A DNA stretch of 64,000 bases, taken from NCBI GenBank assembly GCA_032716605.1, contig CM064495.1, forward strand, positions 21,567,676 to 21,631,675. The letters are read 5' to 3'. Shown in pieces: positions 11,408 through 21,145 of the stretch. This DNA comes from Paralithodes platypus. Its lineage: Eukaryota; Arthropoda; Malacostraca; Decapoda; Lithodidae. The first letter of the stretch is position 1. Every line of letters begins with the position of its first letter. The notes below the pieces were generated by a model that was not told the origin of the DNA, did no database searches, and was given only the letters and a program-made list of their open reading frames with translations. Position numbers and translations under genes: made by a program.

Positions 11408-11622
11408 CGCCCATAAACTGGGAACGTGAGCGGGGTTTAGACCGTCTGTTAGTTTTCGGTTAGGTTAGGTTAAGTTAGGTTTGGTTAGGCTAACGTTGAA
11501 AATACTAAAATGCGACGGTCCTCGGTATTAAACAACACTGTATATCAAAGAAAAATAAACAAAAAACTAGAATTAACTAGTAAAAAGGCTGTCCGGGGTA
11601 TCTTCAATTTATACCCAGGTCT
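11178..11622. repeat. Foldback element with TTAGG-like inner ends and a 42-bp tandem core
   Basis: Long inverted arms (about 150 bp, 11178-11331 and 11449-11622) share CCCCGGACAGCCTTTTTACT and TAATACCGAGGACCGTCGCA. Their inner ends are CCTAACCTAACC on the left and GGTTAGGTTAGG on the right. The loop has three tandem copies of a 42-bp unit containing GGGAACGTGAGCTGGGTTTA. No transposase is present, so it is non-autonomous. Confidence 0.85.
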
Positions 11623-11945
11623 CTTCTTCTTCTTCTTACCTCTGACCGGGTATAGGCTATCCTAGTGTTTACTAGCCTATACCCCTTTGAAAGGACATTA
11701 GCCTAACCTAACTACCTTACCTAAGCTATCCTAGTATTATAGGTGGGGGCTGCCGCCCCCACATCCCCGCTTTGACTTAGATTTTTGGTGTATTTGTCTG
11801 TGAAGTGGGTATTTTTCAATTTGTTGATAACGAAAATCCTCCATGCGGACTATATGGAGAAAAATATGGTGAATCTATTGGTGCCTATTTTGCCTAATCA
11901 ATTGTTTCTCATAACGCTGCACTAGTGTCGTTGAAAATAACCGAA

Positions 11946-12489
11946 ATGAATACAGCATTAGCCAGATTAGCTTCAACCCAAGAATCGCTCAATGTTAAGG
12001 AAGCTACCGGTACTCCAAAGGCAACTAGATTTAACCTTCCAAAGCTTACTCTGCCCTCCTTTTCTAGAAATCCAACTACCTGGATTGGATTTTGGGATGT
12101 TTTTGAGTGTTCCGTCCATCAGAATAAGACTCTTACATCCATCCAAAGGTTTACATATCTTTGTGGACAGTTAAAAGGGGAGACCTTGAAGCTGATAGAA
12201 AGGTACAAGCTAGAAGCTACAAGCTATGAGTCTGCAGTGGATCTATTGAAAAGAACTTACAGTATAGGAGAGAGGAAGTACAATTACTCTTCCATATTTT
12301 ACTCCAGCCATCTGGTCTGGACTGGAAGTAATCAAGATTGCATTAATAACAACAATCTTCGCTCTATATCCTCCATCATATGGAGTGACAGCATTAAAGG
12401 AGTACTATGCTTCTTTTGAGAGCCTCCTCCGATCAATGGAGACGGCCATTTCTAAGGAGGAAATCTACAGTGTGAATATCTCTAATTAA
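11946..12489 (+). pseudogene. BEL/Pao retrotransposon gag fragment (DUF1759-like), frameshifted
   Basis: The frame that opens at 11925 (first ATG 11946) reads LPKLTLPSFSRNPTTW-GFWDVFE, then IQRFTYLCGQLKGETLKLI and SAVDLLKRTY. This is the typical run of the DUF1759 gag-type domain found in BEL/Pao elements (LPKL-LP-F-G-W-FWD-F ... YL ... LKG-A--I ... AL-LL---YG). After about 12285 the matching continuation (ALKEYYASFESLLRSMETA) is in another frame, so an indel lies near 12280-12350. No protease, RT or integrase follows, so this is a short fragment of an element whose Gag would package element RNA. Confidence 0.7.
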
Positions 12490-12630
12490 ATACCCTCTCC
12501 TCTTAAAAAATTGTAAGACGTCAATTGATGATAAGTGGCATCATATGGTGAGAAAACATTACTTCAATATAATCAGCGGTGTATCTATGCTTATCCGCGT
12601 TTAGTAAATGTGAATTAAAATCGCCAGCAA

Positions 12631-12838
12631 GAATGTAGTTACCGGGTGTACCGCCCACCTTGTTTACACTATGCGGATACCTTTGGATATAAAAAATACA
12701 TTAGCCTAACCAAACAACCTAACCTAGTATTCATGCAGTAATGACAGGGAGCAAATAGCAGAAAATATAGCGTCGAAATAGACGGGAACGTAAGTGCGAG
12801 CGCACAACATGACAACCGTACACCCGGAAACTACATCC
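12631..12838. mobile_element. Short TIR element, family F, copy 1
   Basis: Inverted ends read ATGTAGTTACCGGGTGTACC on the left and, inverted, ATGTAGTTTCCGGGTGTACG on the right. The interior has GTTTACACTATGCGG and CGAAATAGACGGGAACGT, which also occur in the larger copy at 30769-31275. It also has a CCTAACC-type tract. It has no coding capacity. Confidence 0.6.
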
Positions 12839-13340
12839 TTCCCAAATCGCCCATTAAATACAGTATATGCTTACATTTTCACGATTTAGAGTTGTTAATA
12901 AATCTTCCATCAGCAACAAAAATTCCTCCATATCACCTGAAGGGGTTCGATATAACACACCTACAACAATATTCTCTCCAGTTCTATATACACTTTTATA
13001 AATTTTATAAACAATAGTTCCAGATTATTATTAAAGATTCCAAGATCATCTCTAACTTTATATTAAATATTATGTTTAGTATAAAAGGTATATTAGTTTA
13101 AAACCAACAAGTTACGGGCCCCATCGATGATTATTAGTGTGTTATCACTTTCATGAACGATACTTTGTAGGTGTACATGTAATTATCGTCGCAAATTCAC
13201 TATAAGTAAAATACGAGAAACTGTAAAAAATCCCTTCCTGTTGAAGGCCGCGCCGCAATAATACACAATGGCCGTCCTTTGGGAGCTCTTACCCTAAACC
13301 TCTCAGTCGAATGTCACTACACCTAGCGGTCTTTTTAGGA
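12839..13340. other. No recognisable feature
   Basis: AT-rich sequence with no repeat match in the window and no coding signature. Confidence 0.35.
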
Positions 13341-13360
13341 ATCAAGAACCATAGCATGAA

Positions 13361-13490
13361 CCAATCACAATGCTTCCCGTCACTCATGGAACCAATCACA
13401 GCCTTCCATCCAATTATCAACCAATCACACAGTCTTTCAGTCGTCACGTCACGCCCCTTGCCGAGCGGGGCGTCCGGCTCAGTTCGAAGA
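13361..13490 (+). promoter_or_regulatory. Triple CCAAT cluster, possible promoter
   Basis: CCAATCACA occurs at 13361, 13392 and 13421, about 30 bp apart, followed by GTCACGTCACG (CRE/E-box-like) and a short ATG-initiated frame at 13491. CCAAT boxes at regular spacing recall NF-Y promoters. The spacing also fits a 30-bp tandem duplication. The downstream frame (26 codons) is not recognisable, and an AAG/GTATGT donor-like site lies near 13781. Promoter function is an inference. Confidence 0.3.
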
Positions 13491-13861
13491 TGGAGCCCAA
13501 AGATGGAGGTTGTATGTGCTTTGGGACAGATATTGGGGTCGGATACCAGGACGTTTTATATATTCTTTAACGTCTCGCCACAGCCTTTCTACATTTTGTG
13601 TATGGATGGCGGGATTCTCATGATTCAAGGAAGTTGAGGCTGGGAGTCTCTATTGCGGGGAAAAGTTCTACCCGCCTGATTTCGACGACGACCCTGATGA
13701 TCCACTGGAACCGATCAACCTCCTGCAACCTCTTCTTCAGCCTCTCAACCTACTGCGTCAACCTCTTTAGCCTCTCATTAAGGTATGTTATCGTCTAGGG
13801 GACATATACTAGGTGTTAGGTCAAGGTTAGGTTAGGTTCTTTGGTTAGGTTAACACTTACT
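13491..13861 (+). other. Possible decayed 5' exon region
   Basis: Short plus-strand stretches have protein-like composition in different frames: an acidic run (FDDDPDDPLEP) near 13678-13715 and, one frame over, a Ser/Thr/Ala/Pro run (PATSSSASQPTASTSLASH) near 13725-13785. A single frameshift would join them. I cannot assign a family. A TTAGG-like tract follows at 13826-13850. Confidence 0.25.
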
Positions 13862-14197
13862 GTAAGGGGAGGTTTTTAGCTTGGTCTCTGGATATCCATC
13901 AAGCTTAAGATTACACCCTCTTGAGCCCCTTTCAAGATAAATTTGTACATTTTTCGGTAGAAAAATGTCCCGGCTGAAAGCCGGTTCCTCTTAAATTACA
14001 GGCTCGCTGTCTCTCGCCAGGATAAAATCGACACCTAAATGGCATGAAAGGTCTTAAAATTGACAGAAATGGGTCGAAGGTTCTTAAAATCGTCAACATA
14101 ATGGGGCGAACGTCTTAAAATTAGAAAAGTAATAAGGCTAAACATGAAGGAGAAAGGAGTCAAGAAAAAAGTCCCTCAAGTGGAAATCTCCCCTTAA
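13862..14197 (+). mobile_element. Family-D TTAA element, copy at 13.9 kb
   Basis: The left end is TAAGGGGAGGTTTTTAGCTTGG. The right end, inverted, is TTAAGGGGAGATTTCCACTTG. These short terminal inverted repeats next to TTAA resemble non-autonomous elements of piggyBac type. The interior has CCCGGCTGAAAGCCGG and repeated CTTAAAAT-GNNNAA-AATGGGG-CGAA motifs. No open frame is present. Confidence 0.6.
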
Positions 14198-14264
14198 AGA
14201 GCGGGGCCCGAATTAAGTCCGTATCTAAAAAGCAGCAAGTTAGGAGCATTATTAATGCTTTTAA

Positions 14265-14751
14265 CACCTTATTAGCGGCTAGCGGTCTATTTATATGTAC
14301 CGCCCAGCGGGTTTTTTTTTAGCCAAAATAGGGCTGTTAACATGATCATTTTCATGCCTAAATAAGACCCAGAGCGTAAAACAAGTATCTATCCCTGAAA
14401 GGGCATAAACAGAGCTTTCCAATGACACCATAACGATCCTTTTATGACGGCTAGTTTTCTTGCAACAACCGCGCAACACGAGTGCAAAAAGCATGTAATT
14501 CGGTACTTTCCCCATACAATTCAGTATGTAGCGAGTGAGAGAGGGAGGGAGGAGGTGGGATTCGTGTCAGTAGGTTCGCCGCGGTGGTCTGGAGCAGTCA
14601 TACGCTCGCTACTCTCCTGCCACCACTTGTCTCTCTCTCTCAGCAACATTAGGTGCTGAAATTGCCACACGACCTATGTCGCGCGCCGCCAGATAGTCCA
14701 GATTTATTATACTCGACTTATGTTGCGCGCCGCTAGTTAAGGGTTAAAGGG
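14265..14751 (-). mobile_element. Family-A TTAA element, copy 1
   Basis: Flanked by TTAA at 14261-14264 and 14752-14755. Minus-strand order matches 15552-16018: a GAGAGAGAG block, then CCGAATTACATG, a TTGCAAGAAAACTAGCCGTC block, TGGTGTCATTGGAAAGCTC, CCCTTTCAGGGATA, TTATTTAGGCATG and the CCCGCTGGGCGGTA end. The ends CCCTTTAACCCTTAACTAGC and (inverted) CACCTTATTAGCGGC look like eroded terminal inverted repeats. Confidence 0.6.
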
Positions 14752-14755
14752 TTAA

Positions 14756-15095
14756 AATTGAGTGCAAATGGCCGGGAGCGCAGCAGGCCACACGGCCGAC
14801 ACCCAGGGCTTACCGCCGCCCACTGACTCACGCTCCCTCTGTTCTCGAGGGGCCGGCAGTGTAGCCAGTAGTGAGCGTAGCTGGAAAAAATATGCCGCTA
14901 TATTCTAAACTCCCATGTTGGTGGTACCACTGCATCAAAATGACGAGTGCTACGTAGCTCGTTCTGGTCTCATTTTGAAGCTTGTAGCGCCTAGCTTTTT
15001 GCTGAATACATTTCTTTTCATGCAGATACTTGATTGATCATTCAGGAGGGCCTGAATATGCCCAAAATAGCCCAAAACCCCCCGCTAGACGAGGG
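14756..15095 (+). mobile_element. Family-B TTAA element, copy 1
   Basis: Runs from TTAA at 14752 to TTAA at 15096. It matches the minus strand of 32030-32384: GAGTGCAA-GGAGCG---GCAGGCCACACG, GTAGCTCGTT-TGGT-TCATTTTGAAGCT, GATTGATCATTCAGGAGGGCCTGAAT. It is non-coding. It abuts family A head to head here and at 32.4 kb. Confidence 0.6.
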
Positions 15096-15412
15096 TTAAT
15101 GGCAAAACTTGGCTCGGAGTTCAGGAATTTAGCGGGTGTGTGGGGGCGGCAGGCCCCACCCCATAATACTAGGTTAGGCTAGGTTAGGTTAGGTTAGGTT
15201 AGGGCTAGGTTAGGTTCTTTGGTTAGGTTAATGACAAAACTTGGCTCGGATTTAATGGATTTAGCGGGGGTGTGGGGGCGGCAGACCCCACCCATAATAC
15301 TAGGTTAGGTTAGATTAGGTTAGGTTCTGTGGTTAGGTTAATGAAAGAAATCTGGCTCGGATTTAATGGATTTAGCGGGGGGGTGGGGGCGGCAGACCCC
15401 ACCCATGATACT
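15096..15412 (+). repeat. Triplicated GC-hairpin plus TTAGG module
   Basis: Three tandem units begin at 15096, 15228 and 15338 with TTAATG-CAAAACTTGGCTCGG. Each carries GGATTTAGCGGGGGTGTGGGGG-CGGCAGACCCCACCC hairpin sequence. The first two end in GGTTAGG runs plus GGTTC-TTGGTTAGG. The third is truncated at the LINE border. The ACTTGGCTCGG part is shared with family C. Confidence 0.8.
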
Positions 15413-15547
15413 ATTTGTTTTTCTTTCTAAATGTTTATATATGTTCATATCCTTCTAAATCATACAGTTGTTCATTGGCATTGTTCAACCAAGTCTCAGA
15501 CAACCCAACTACACTTAATGTTAAATCTTATGAATGTAGATATTCCT
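15413..15547 (-). pseudogene. LINE endonuclease fragment, downstream part
   Basis: The minus strand encodes LSVVGLSETWLNNANEQLYD and then LEGYEH. This is the motif run (IIGLSETWLN ... Y-LEGY) of apurinic-type endonuclease domains in CR1/Jockey-type LINEs, where the Glu of SETW is catalytic. An in-frame stop lies just before it. It is the direct continuation of 16023-16346, from which it is separated by the family-A insertion at 15552-16018. It would have nicked target DNA for target-primed reverse transcription. Nothing of the RT part follows, because the fragment is cut at the triplicated module. Confidence 0.7.
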
Positions 15548-15551
15548 TTAA

Positions 15552-16018
15552 CCCCTTAAGAGGGGCGCCCGGCTATAGTCGAACAAGAGAAGAAAGGACT
15601 ATGTGGCGGGGCCCGGCTATAGTAGCATGCAATTTTGAGCACACTATCGGCTCTGAGAGAGAGTCCGATTGGTGGGAGGAGCGTAGGTTGACTCTGCCGT
15701 TCGGCACAGGTCCCGCGCGGCAACTGCCGTCCCCTCCACACTCACTACCTCGCTACACAGGGAATTATGTAAGGAAATTACCGTATTTTAGGGATTTTGC
15801 CCTTCGGTTGCACGATCGTTGCAAGACAACCAGTGATCGTAGAAGGATGGTTCAGGTGTCATTGGAAAGCTCAATTAATGCCCTTTCAGGGATACATAAT
15901 TGTATTACGCTCTGGCTCTTGTTTATGCATTAAAAAGAGCACGGAATTAAGCTCGTTTAGGGTAAAACCACCCGCTTGGCAGGTAGTAGAAGTTACCGCC
16001 TAGGCCGCTCGTTGAGTG
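15552..16018 (+). mobile_element. Family-A TTAA element inserted in the LINE, copy 2
   Basis: A 467-bp non-coding insertion is flanked by TTAA at 15548-15551 and 16019-16022. Left end CCCCTTAAGAGG, right end CGCTCGTTGAGTG. It includes GTTGCACGATCGTTGCAAGA and GTGTCATTGGAAAGCTC, shared with copies 1 and 3. Removing the insert and one TTAA rejoins the LINE reading frame without a shift, which fixes its boundaries and its TTAA target duplication independently. Confidence 0.8.
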
Positions 16019-16022
16019 TTAA

Positions 16023-16450
16023 TTTATGTAAGTGTTTAGGGACACTTCGAATATTCACGTGCATAATGAAAATAACTGATAAGTCATTCTTAACCGAACA
16101 TTCGTTATTAAATGTGTCATCCAATTAATAGTCATTAACTAAATTATTTTGTCTAATATTTGATAAATAATTTTCATCAGGATCAATATTGGAACGGGTA
16201 TTAGAATGTGCGTTAACAAAGTCAAAGGGATTAAAATCTAGAGCCTCCTGCTGTAACAATCCTGATACTGGTGATCCTAAATCCGTTAAAGTTTGCCTGA
16301 AATCATTATCATCCGTCAAGTTATGAAAAGGAAAAATATTAACCAATGTTCACATATCCATGCACTATGGTTCTCGCCAATTGTACCTCTTGTTACCCAA
16401 TCAGATAAGTTTTGTTCACAAACTGAGCAACGATCAATCATTTATTAACA
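16023..16450 (-). pseudogene. LINE ORF fragment: PHD-like finger tail, linker and endonuclease start
   Basis: Reading the minus strand from 16450, RCSVCEQ ... AWICEH resembles the end of a PHD-type zinc finger. After a frameshift, FPFHNLTDDNDF ... FNPFDF ... DPDENYL follows, a linker typical of LINE ORFs that carry a PHD finger. After a stop at about 16123-16125 it reads NDLSVIF-MHVNIRSVPKHL, the start of the endonuclease domain (HLNIRSL-like). It then meets the family-A insertion. Several stops and a frameshift show it is dead. The assignment rests on motif order read by eye. Confidence 0.6.
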
Positions 16451-16850
16451 ACATTAAATTCCCGTAATATTTAAAATATATGCAACAATTACGTTGAAAA
16501 TACATTACATTAATGGTATCATTTGACCAGAGATTTACTTTACAGTGCGGTAGTTTATTTTACAATAATAGTATTTTCAAATCATATTTCAAAATGTTAA
16601 CTGTCCTTACTTGTACTCCATATGATTTGTTACCATACTCTCTCTCCCACATCCAATATTGTAGCCAGTGTAGCCCCCCACATCCCACCCACCCCTTCTA
16701 TCTTCCTCTCTCTATCTCCCTGGCTCCTTTGTCAGTGTGAAAATATTGGTGTTTACAGTACACAGCCTAGGAACCAATATTTGCTGGCCACATCTGGTCC
16801 TATGGGGTACAATGGAACTTCTTCTTTGTACATATTATATATATATACAG

Positions 16851-16885
<35 letters not shown>

Positions 16886-17185
16886 TGAGAGAGAACTTTC
16901 CAAGTCCCCCTTTCTCTCTTACATAAAACATGCGCTAGGCTATCCTTCTTGTTAAGTCTAACGTCACAACTTTGGAATTTGTATAGTCTACGAAGCTCCT
17001 CCCTCATACTGTTATACAACTTCCCACAACTTTCTACAACTTGACACTTGCCACAACTTGCCATAACTTGCTACAAAGCAAGTTCGTTTCAGCATAGTTG
17101 CAAAATGTTCCATCGACGGCATTTTTGATGGATATAATTGGCAAAACATCCCCCCCCCTAAACGATTAACACTATCTGGTGCAAC
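16451..17185. other. Unassigned DNA with TA/GA microsatellites
   Basis: (TA)n then (GA)n runs at about 16839-16893. A pile of CCACAACTT/CTACAACTT short repeats lies at about 17020-17075. No gene is recognised. Confidence 0.4.
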
Positions 17186-17710
17186 GTCCCAGGTGTTGTT
17201 GTTGTTGTTGTTGTTCCCCAAGCTGCCTGGCCGAACAGCCCCAAGGCCCCGAGCAAGGCCAAGGCCATAACCGAGCGCCCCCACAGAACCCTCCCCGCCG
17301 ACCACAATAAAGCCTGGGTGACCGAAGCCATTCCATGGCGGGGAGCTGAGGAGGGTGCGGAAACGCCCGGGAAACCAAAGCCCCACCCAGGGCCCTGTGC
17401 CCCTCAGCAATTAGGAAGAGAAAGTTGAGGGGCAAAGGAAAAATGTGACGCTTTGGCTTCCAATCTTTTCCACGGAAAAGACGCCGCACTTGAGATCTAG
17501 GAAATACATAAGGAAAAGGAACAGTCGGAGTAAGCTATGGGTATGGCAGAGATCGCTCAGTTCTCACTCTGATAGACCAGCCCATCACCATATGACTAGA
17601 ACCCAATCCTCTCAGCATCAGCTAGGAAAGGCCCTAGAAAGCCGCCTTTGGCGGGGGGATAGCTCCCCTATTTCAACCCCTTTCGGGGTTGGGCACCCGT
17701 CCCAGGTGTT
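17186..17710. mobile_element. GC-rich insertion-like block bounded by a 12-bp direct repeat
   Basis: GTCCCAGGTGTT occurs at 17186-17197 and 17699-17710. The first copy is followed by (GTT)n and the second by (ATT)n. The interior is far more GC-rich than its surroundings and ends in a CAACCCCTTTCGGGGTTGGG hairpin. This could be a SINE-like insertion with a target duplication, or a recombined repeat. Family unknown. Confidence 0.4.
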
Positions 17711-17806
17711 ATTATTATGTGTTACTATAATTGGTTGAGGATTTTGATTGCTATTGCCATTTTCGACCAATATATTTTTAGTTAACCGTAAAATAAGAAA
17801 AACGCC

Positions 17807-18234
17807 GGTTAATATACAGGAGACGCAACAATATAGGTAGCATATTTCTAATGGTAGTTTTGGGTTCCTATCATCATATGCTTCATTTCTATATACTTTT
17901 TATCCCTGGGGGAAAACATAAAAAAATCTTGGAATTTTTCATTTTTTTTCTTGGGATTTTTTTTTTTGGTCATTAACCTAACCAAAAAACCTAACCTAAC
18001 CTAACCTAATAGCTCCCCAATACATTTAGGTTAGGTTAGGTTAGGTTAGGGTTTTTTGGTTAGGTTAATACAAAAAAAAAAAAAAAAAATCCAAGAAAAA
18101 AATTAAAAAACCCAAGATTTGTTTTTTTTTCCCGGGGATAAAAAGTATATATAAATGAAGCATATGATGATAGGAACCCAAAACTACCATTATAAATTGT
18201 CTACCTATATTGTTGCGTCTCCTGTATATTGACC
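17807..18234. repeat. Foldback element with CCTAA/TTAGG inner ends
   Basis: Arms of about 200 bp (17807-18010 and 18028-18234) share AATATACAGGAGACGCAACA, TGGTAGTTTTGGGTTCC and ATCATCATATGCTTCATTT, inverted. The inner ends are CCTAACCTAACCTAACCTAA on the left and TTAGGTTAGGTTAGG on the right, with a roughly 17-nt loop. The element is non-coding and also contains long A/T homopolymers. Confidence 0.85.
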
Positions 18235-18304
18235 AAAACGCCTTCCCAAACCCTCTTCAAACTAAAAAAAAAAAAAAAAAAAAAAAAAACACGTAACCCA
18301 CATC

Positions 18305-18480
18305 CTGTTCAGAATATATATTTACATTTTTCGGTAGAAAATTGTTTCGGCCAAAGGCCGGCTTCTCCTAAGTTGTAGACTCGTTATTGCTCGCCGAGAA
18401 AAAATCGACACCTGAATGGGGTAAAGTGTCTTATAATCGCCAAACTAATGACATGAAACGTTATAAAGAGCAATGTTCAT
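18305..18480 (+). repeat. Partial family-D repeat
   Basis: Shares ATTTACATTTTTCGGTAGAAAA, GGCCAAAGGCCGGCTTCTC, CGACACCTGAATGGGG and the CTTATAATCGCCAAACTAATG block with other D copies. A 25-bp A-run precedes it. Confidence 0.6.
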
Positions 18481-18602
18481 ACAAAATCCTTCCTATATTG
18501 ATCACTGTCTAAACCATGTTATTATGATTGATACTGCACAGCTGTCTTGGTTTGCCATAAATATTAATCTATAATAGTAAACTAAGTCATGACAAATACT
18601 TA

Positions 18603-18959
18603 ATGTTGCCATATGAATTATATGAATTAAGTTGCCAATAAGTATTTATGTATTTCTAATGAGACCAAAATATGGATCATATTGATAGATGCATTAGGAG
18701 GTTGATAGCAAACTCTGTCGCCTCTCTCTTATGTTTATGATAGACTAGACCACGGAAATTGAATCTGCTTTGATATTGCTTTTATTTAACTTACCCTGAT
18801 ATATTTCGTACATGTTGATGTAATTTGAAAGCAGTATTCGATATTTATATCACATGTGTGAAATGTGTCTATCCTTATGCATCTATCAATATTATTCATA
18901 TTTTGGTCTCATTAGAAATACATAAATACTTATTAACAACTTAATCCATATGGCAACAC
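18603..18959. mobile_element. Long-TIR element flanked by TA (Tc1/mariner-type MITE candidate)
   Basis: Terminal inverted repeats of about 85 bp share GTTGCCATATG, AATAAGTATTTATGTATTTC and TAATGAGACCAAAATATG. They enclose about 180 bp of non-coding sequence. A TA dinucleotide sits at each outer edge (18601-18602 and 18960-18961), consistent with the TA target duplication of Tc1/mariner-type elements. No transposase is present. Confidence 0.75.
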
Positions 18960-18961
18960 TA

Positions 18962-20344
18962 AAATAACGGGATAAAGGTATCTTTATAAAATAGTGCCGA
19001 TACCGCCAACGTATCAAAATATTCTATCTTGATTTGCACTTTCAAAGTTAGTTATTCGATAGCTTGCCACTATTTCTACACTTCATTATTTAGCTTATGC
19101 TCTTCATACAATTACGCATACCTCTCTTTAAATATCTGCGTATCTTTTTAACTACATTCACAGCATTGAGTACTTTAACAGAGATAGGCCTACTGAAAAT
19201 CAAAATGGTGGCCAGTTGCCTGACTCCCGAATTTCTTGCCGTATTATATGTTATTCTATGGGTAGGCCTACCCCTAATATCGTCAAACAGGGCGGTTCCT
19301 AAAAGACACGCCCTGCACCAGATACGATTAATATGGCTCTTTATAACATTTAATGCCAATAGTCATTGAACAATATTAGTAAGTTAAGGAAGCAATTGTA
19401 AGATTACTATACTTGATTTATTTTAACTTGGCGGAAATTTGACTCCCTTAGCAGCTCATTTCTCGATAACTAATGGCAAAATATGAAGGTACTATGTCTC
19501 TGCATCATATTATTGACAGGTTTTATTAATTAGCAATACGTTTGTCTATTGTCTATACCAACGTTGTATTAGCTGAGTAATTAAGATGAGAACAAGCCAA
19601 TTTCTCACCAGCTTAATGAAAATTGACTATAGATACCCAGAGATCATTCTTAAACCAAAAAATAGTTTATTATTAGCTAAGAAATAATTTAGTAAGCCAT
19701 CATGTTGAGAAGGTTTGGATGCTCTAGAGGTGGAATTACACTAGAGTGTTTCCGGTGTTTGTACTAGACAATAATTATTCTTGGTAAAAATTCCCACTTA
19801 CATCAGATTCCATAAATTATTTTCTTTCATAAATGGATATGGTACACAATAATTATCAAATACTCAAGTATAGGTGCCTTATATATATTATATAGGTACC
19901 TCAATATAAAGTAGGTAATAATATACTAATGGCAATTAGAAAGCATAGGACTTCACCGATATTGTTTAATGAACCAAACGATTAGAAGGAAATCATGAAC
20001 AATCTCTTCAAAGACTTTTAATTACTGTAATATTAGGATTATATTGTACAGCTTTCCAAGCTTTCGAATATATCGAAGCTGATTTACTATTGCAGATTCA
20101 GTATTTGGAGCTACATTGTAGCTTTAACAAAGCTAGTAGTTATTTAATTCAAAAGACGTTACCTTTGTCATATTTGTCGGTTTGTTCGAATTAGATCTCA
20201 AATGGTTTGTTTATTATTTGTATTTTATAGAATAAATATTTATATTGTATCCTATAAGATATTGATATTGATCGATTTAGTACGTCATTATGGTGTTATG
20301 TAAACTAGTTTTAAATGTTATGAATATACAGTATACAGTATATA
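18962..20344. other. No recognisable feature
   Basis: AT-rich DNA. Overlapping 90-codon frames on both strands at about 19090-19369 have no family signature. A GTAGGCCTAC palindrome occurs at about 19261-19270. Confidence 0.35.
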
Positions 20345-20349
20345 CTGTG

Positions 20350-20395
<46 letters not shown>
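20345..20395. repeat. (AT)n microsatellite
   Basis: About 20 or more TA units preceded by GTATACAGTATATACTGTGTATA. Confidence 0.9.
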
Positions 20396-20396
<1 letters not shown>

Positions 20397-20652
20397 GTTA
20401 CCTAATAAAACTCGTAATAAACTCTAAAAAATATATATTCTACATCCATATAGTTCAATGGGTTTAACTTAGAACCTGGAGTTGATGACAATGTACATAA
20501 ACTAGGTGATATGAATGTAAAATAAGTATATTTTTGATAAAGAGCCAGAAGCGGTAACAGGTTATAATATAATATGACGTCTCCTTAACACTTTCATTTT
20601 TGACGACGCCTTTCCTCCTCTGGTTCAGGCAATTATTTGTTGATTTTATTAA

Positions 20653-20949
20653 GGGGAAGTTTTTAGTTAGTTTCCTACTCCTCCAGCTATCTTAAAATGT
20701 CACCTCCTTGACTCCCTTTCAAGATAAATTTGTACATTTTTCGGTAGAAAAATTTCCCGGCTTAAAGCCGGTTCCTCTTAAATTACAGGCTCGCTATCGC
20801 TCGCCAGGATAAAATCGACACCTAAATTGCACGAAAGTTCTTAAAATCATCAAAATAATGGGGCGAACGTCTTAAATTAGAAAATCAATGGGGCTAAACA
20901 TGAGGGAGAAAGGAGCCAAGAAAAAACTCCCTCAAGTGGAAATCTCTCC
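20653..20949 (+). mobile_element. Family-D TTAA element, best-preserved copy
   Basis: Lies between TTAA at 20649-20652 and 20950-20953. Left end GGGGAAGTTTTTAG, right end (inverted) AGGAGAGATTTCC. The 297-bp interior is non-coding and contains the CCCGGC-TTAAAGCCGG stem and ATTACAGGCTCGCTATCGCT. That last block is nearly identical to a segment of the LTRs of the 32-59 kb array. Confidence 0.65.
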
Positions 20950-20953
20950 TTAA

Positions 20954-21145
20954 GATTACAAGGAGTATACGCGAGTCTTTGTGATAATTAAGATAGAGTT
21001 TACTCTTTTATTGCAAGAGGTATTTTCTAAACTTTCCAAATCGTCTATTGTTAGCAAGAATAGATGGGAGTCCTCGTATACTGAGAGGGTTACTTTTCAC
21101 CTCGTAATTTATGTTTGTGCCAGTTTTCTATAATAGACTATTCAT
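20954..21145. other. Spacer, possibly decayed LINE upstream sequence
   Basis: There is no clear motif. It leads directly into the LINE RT frame and may be its eroded upstream coding part. Confidence 0.3.
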
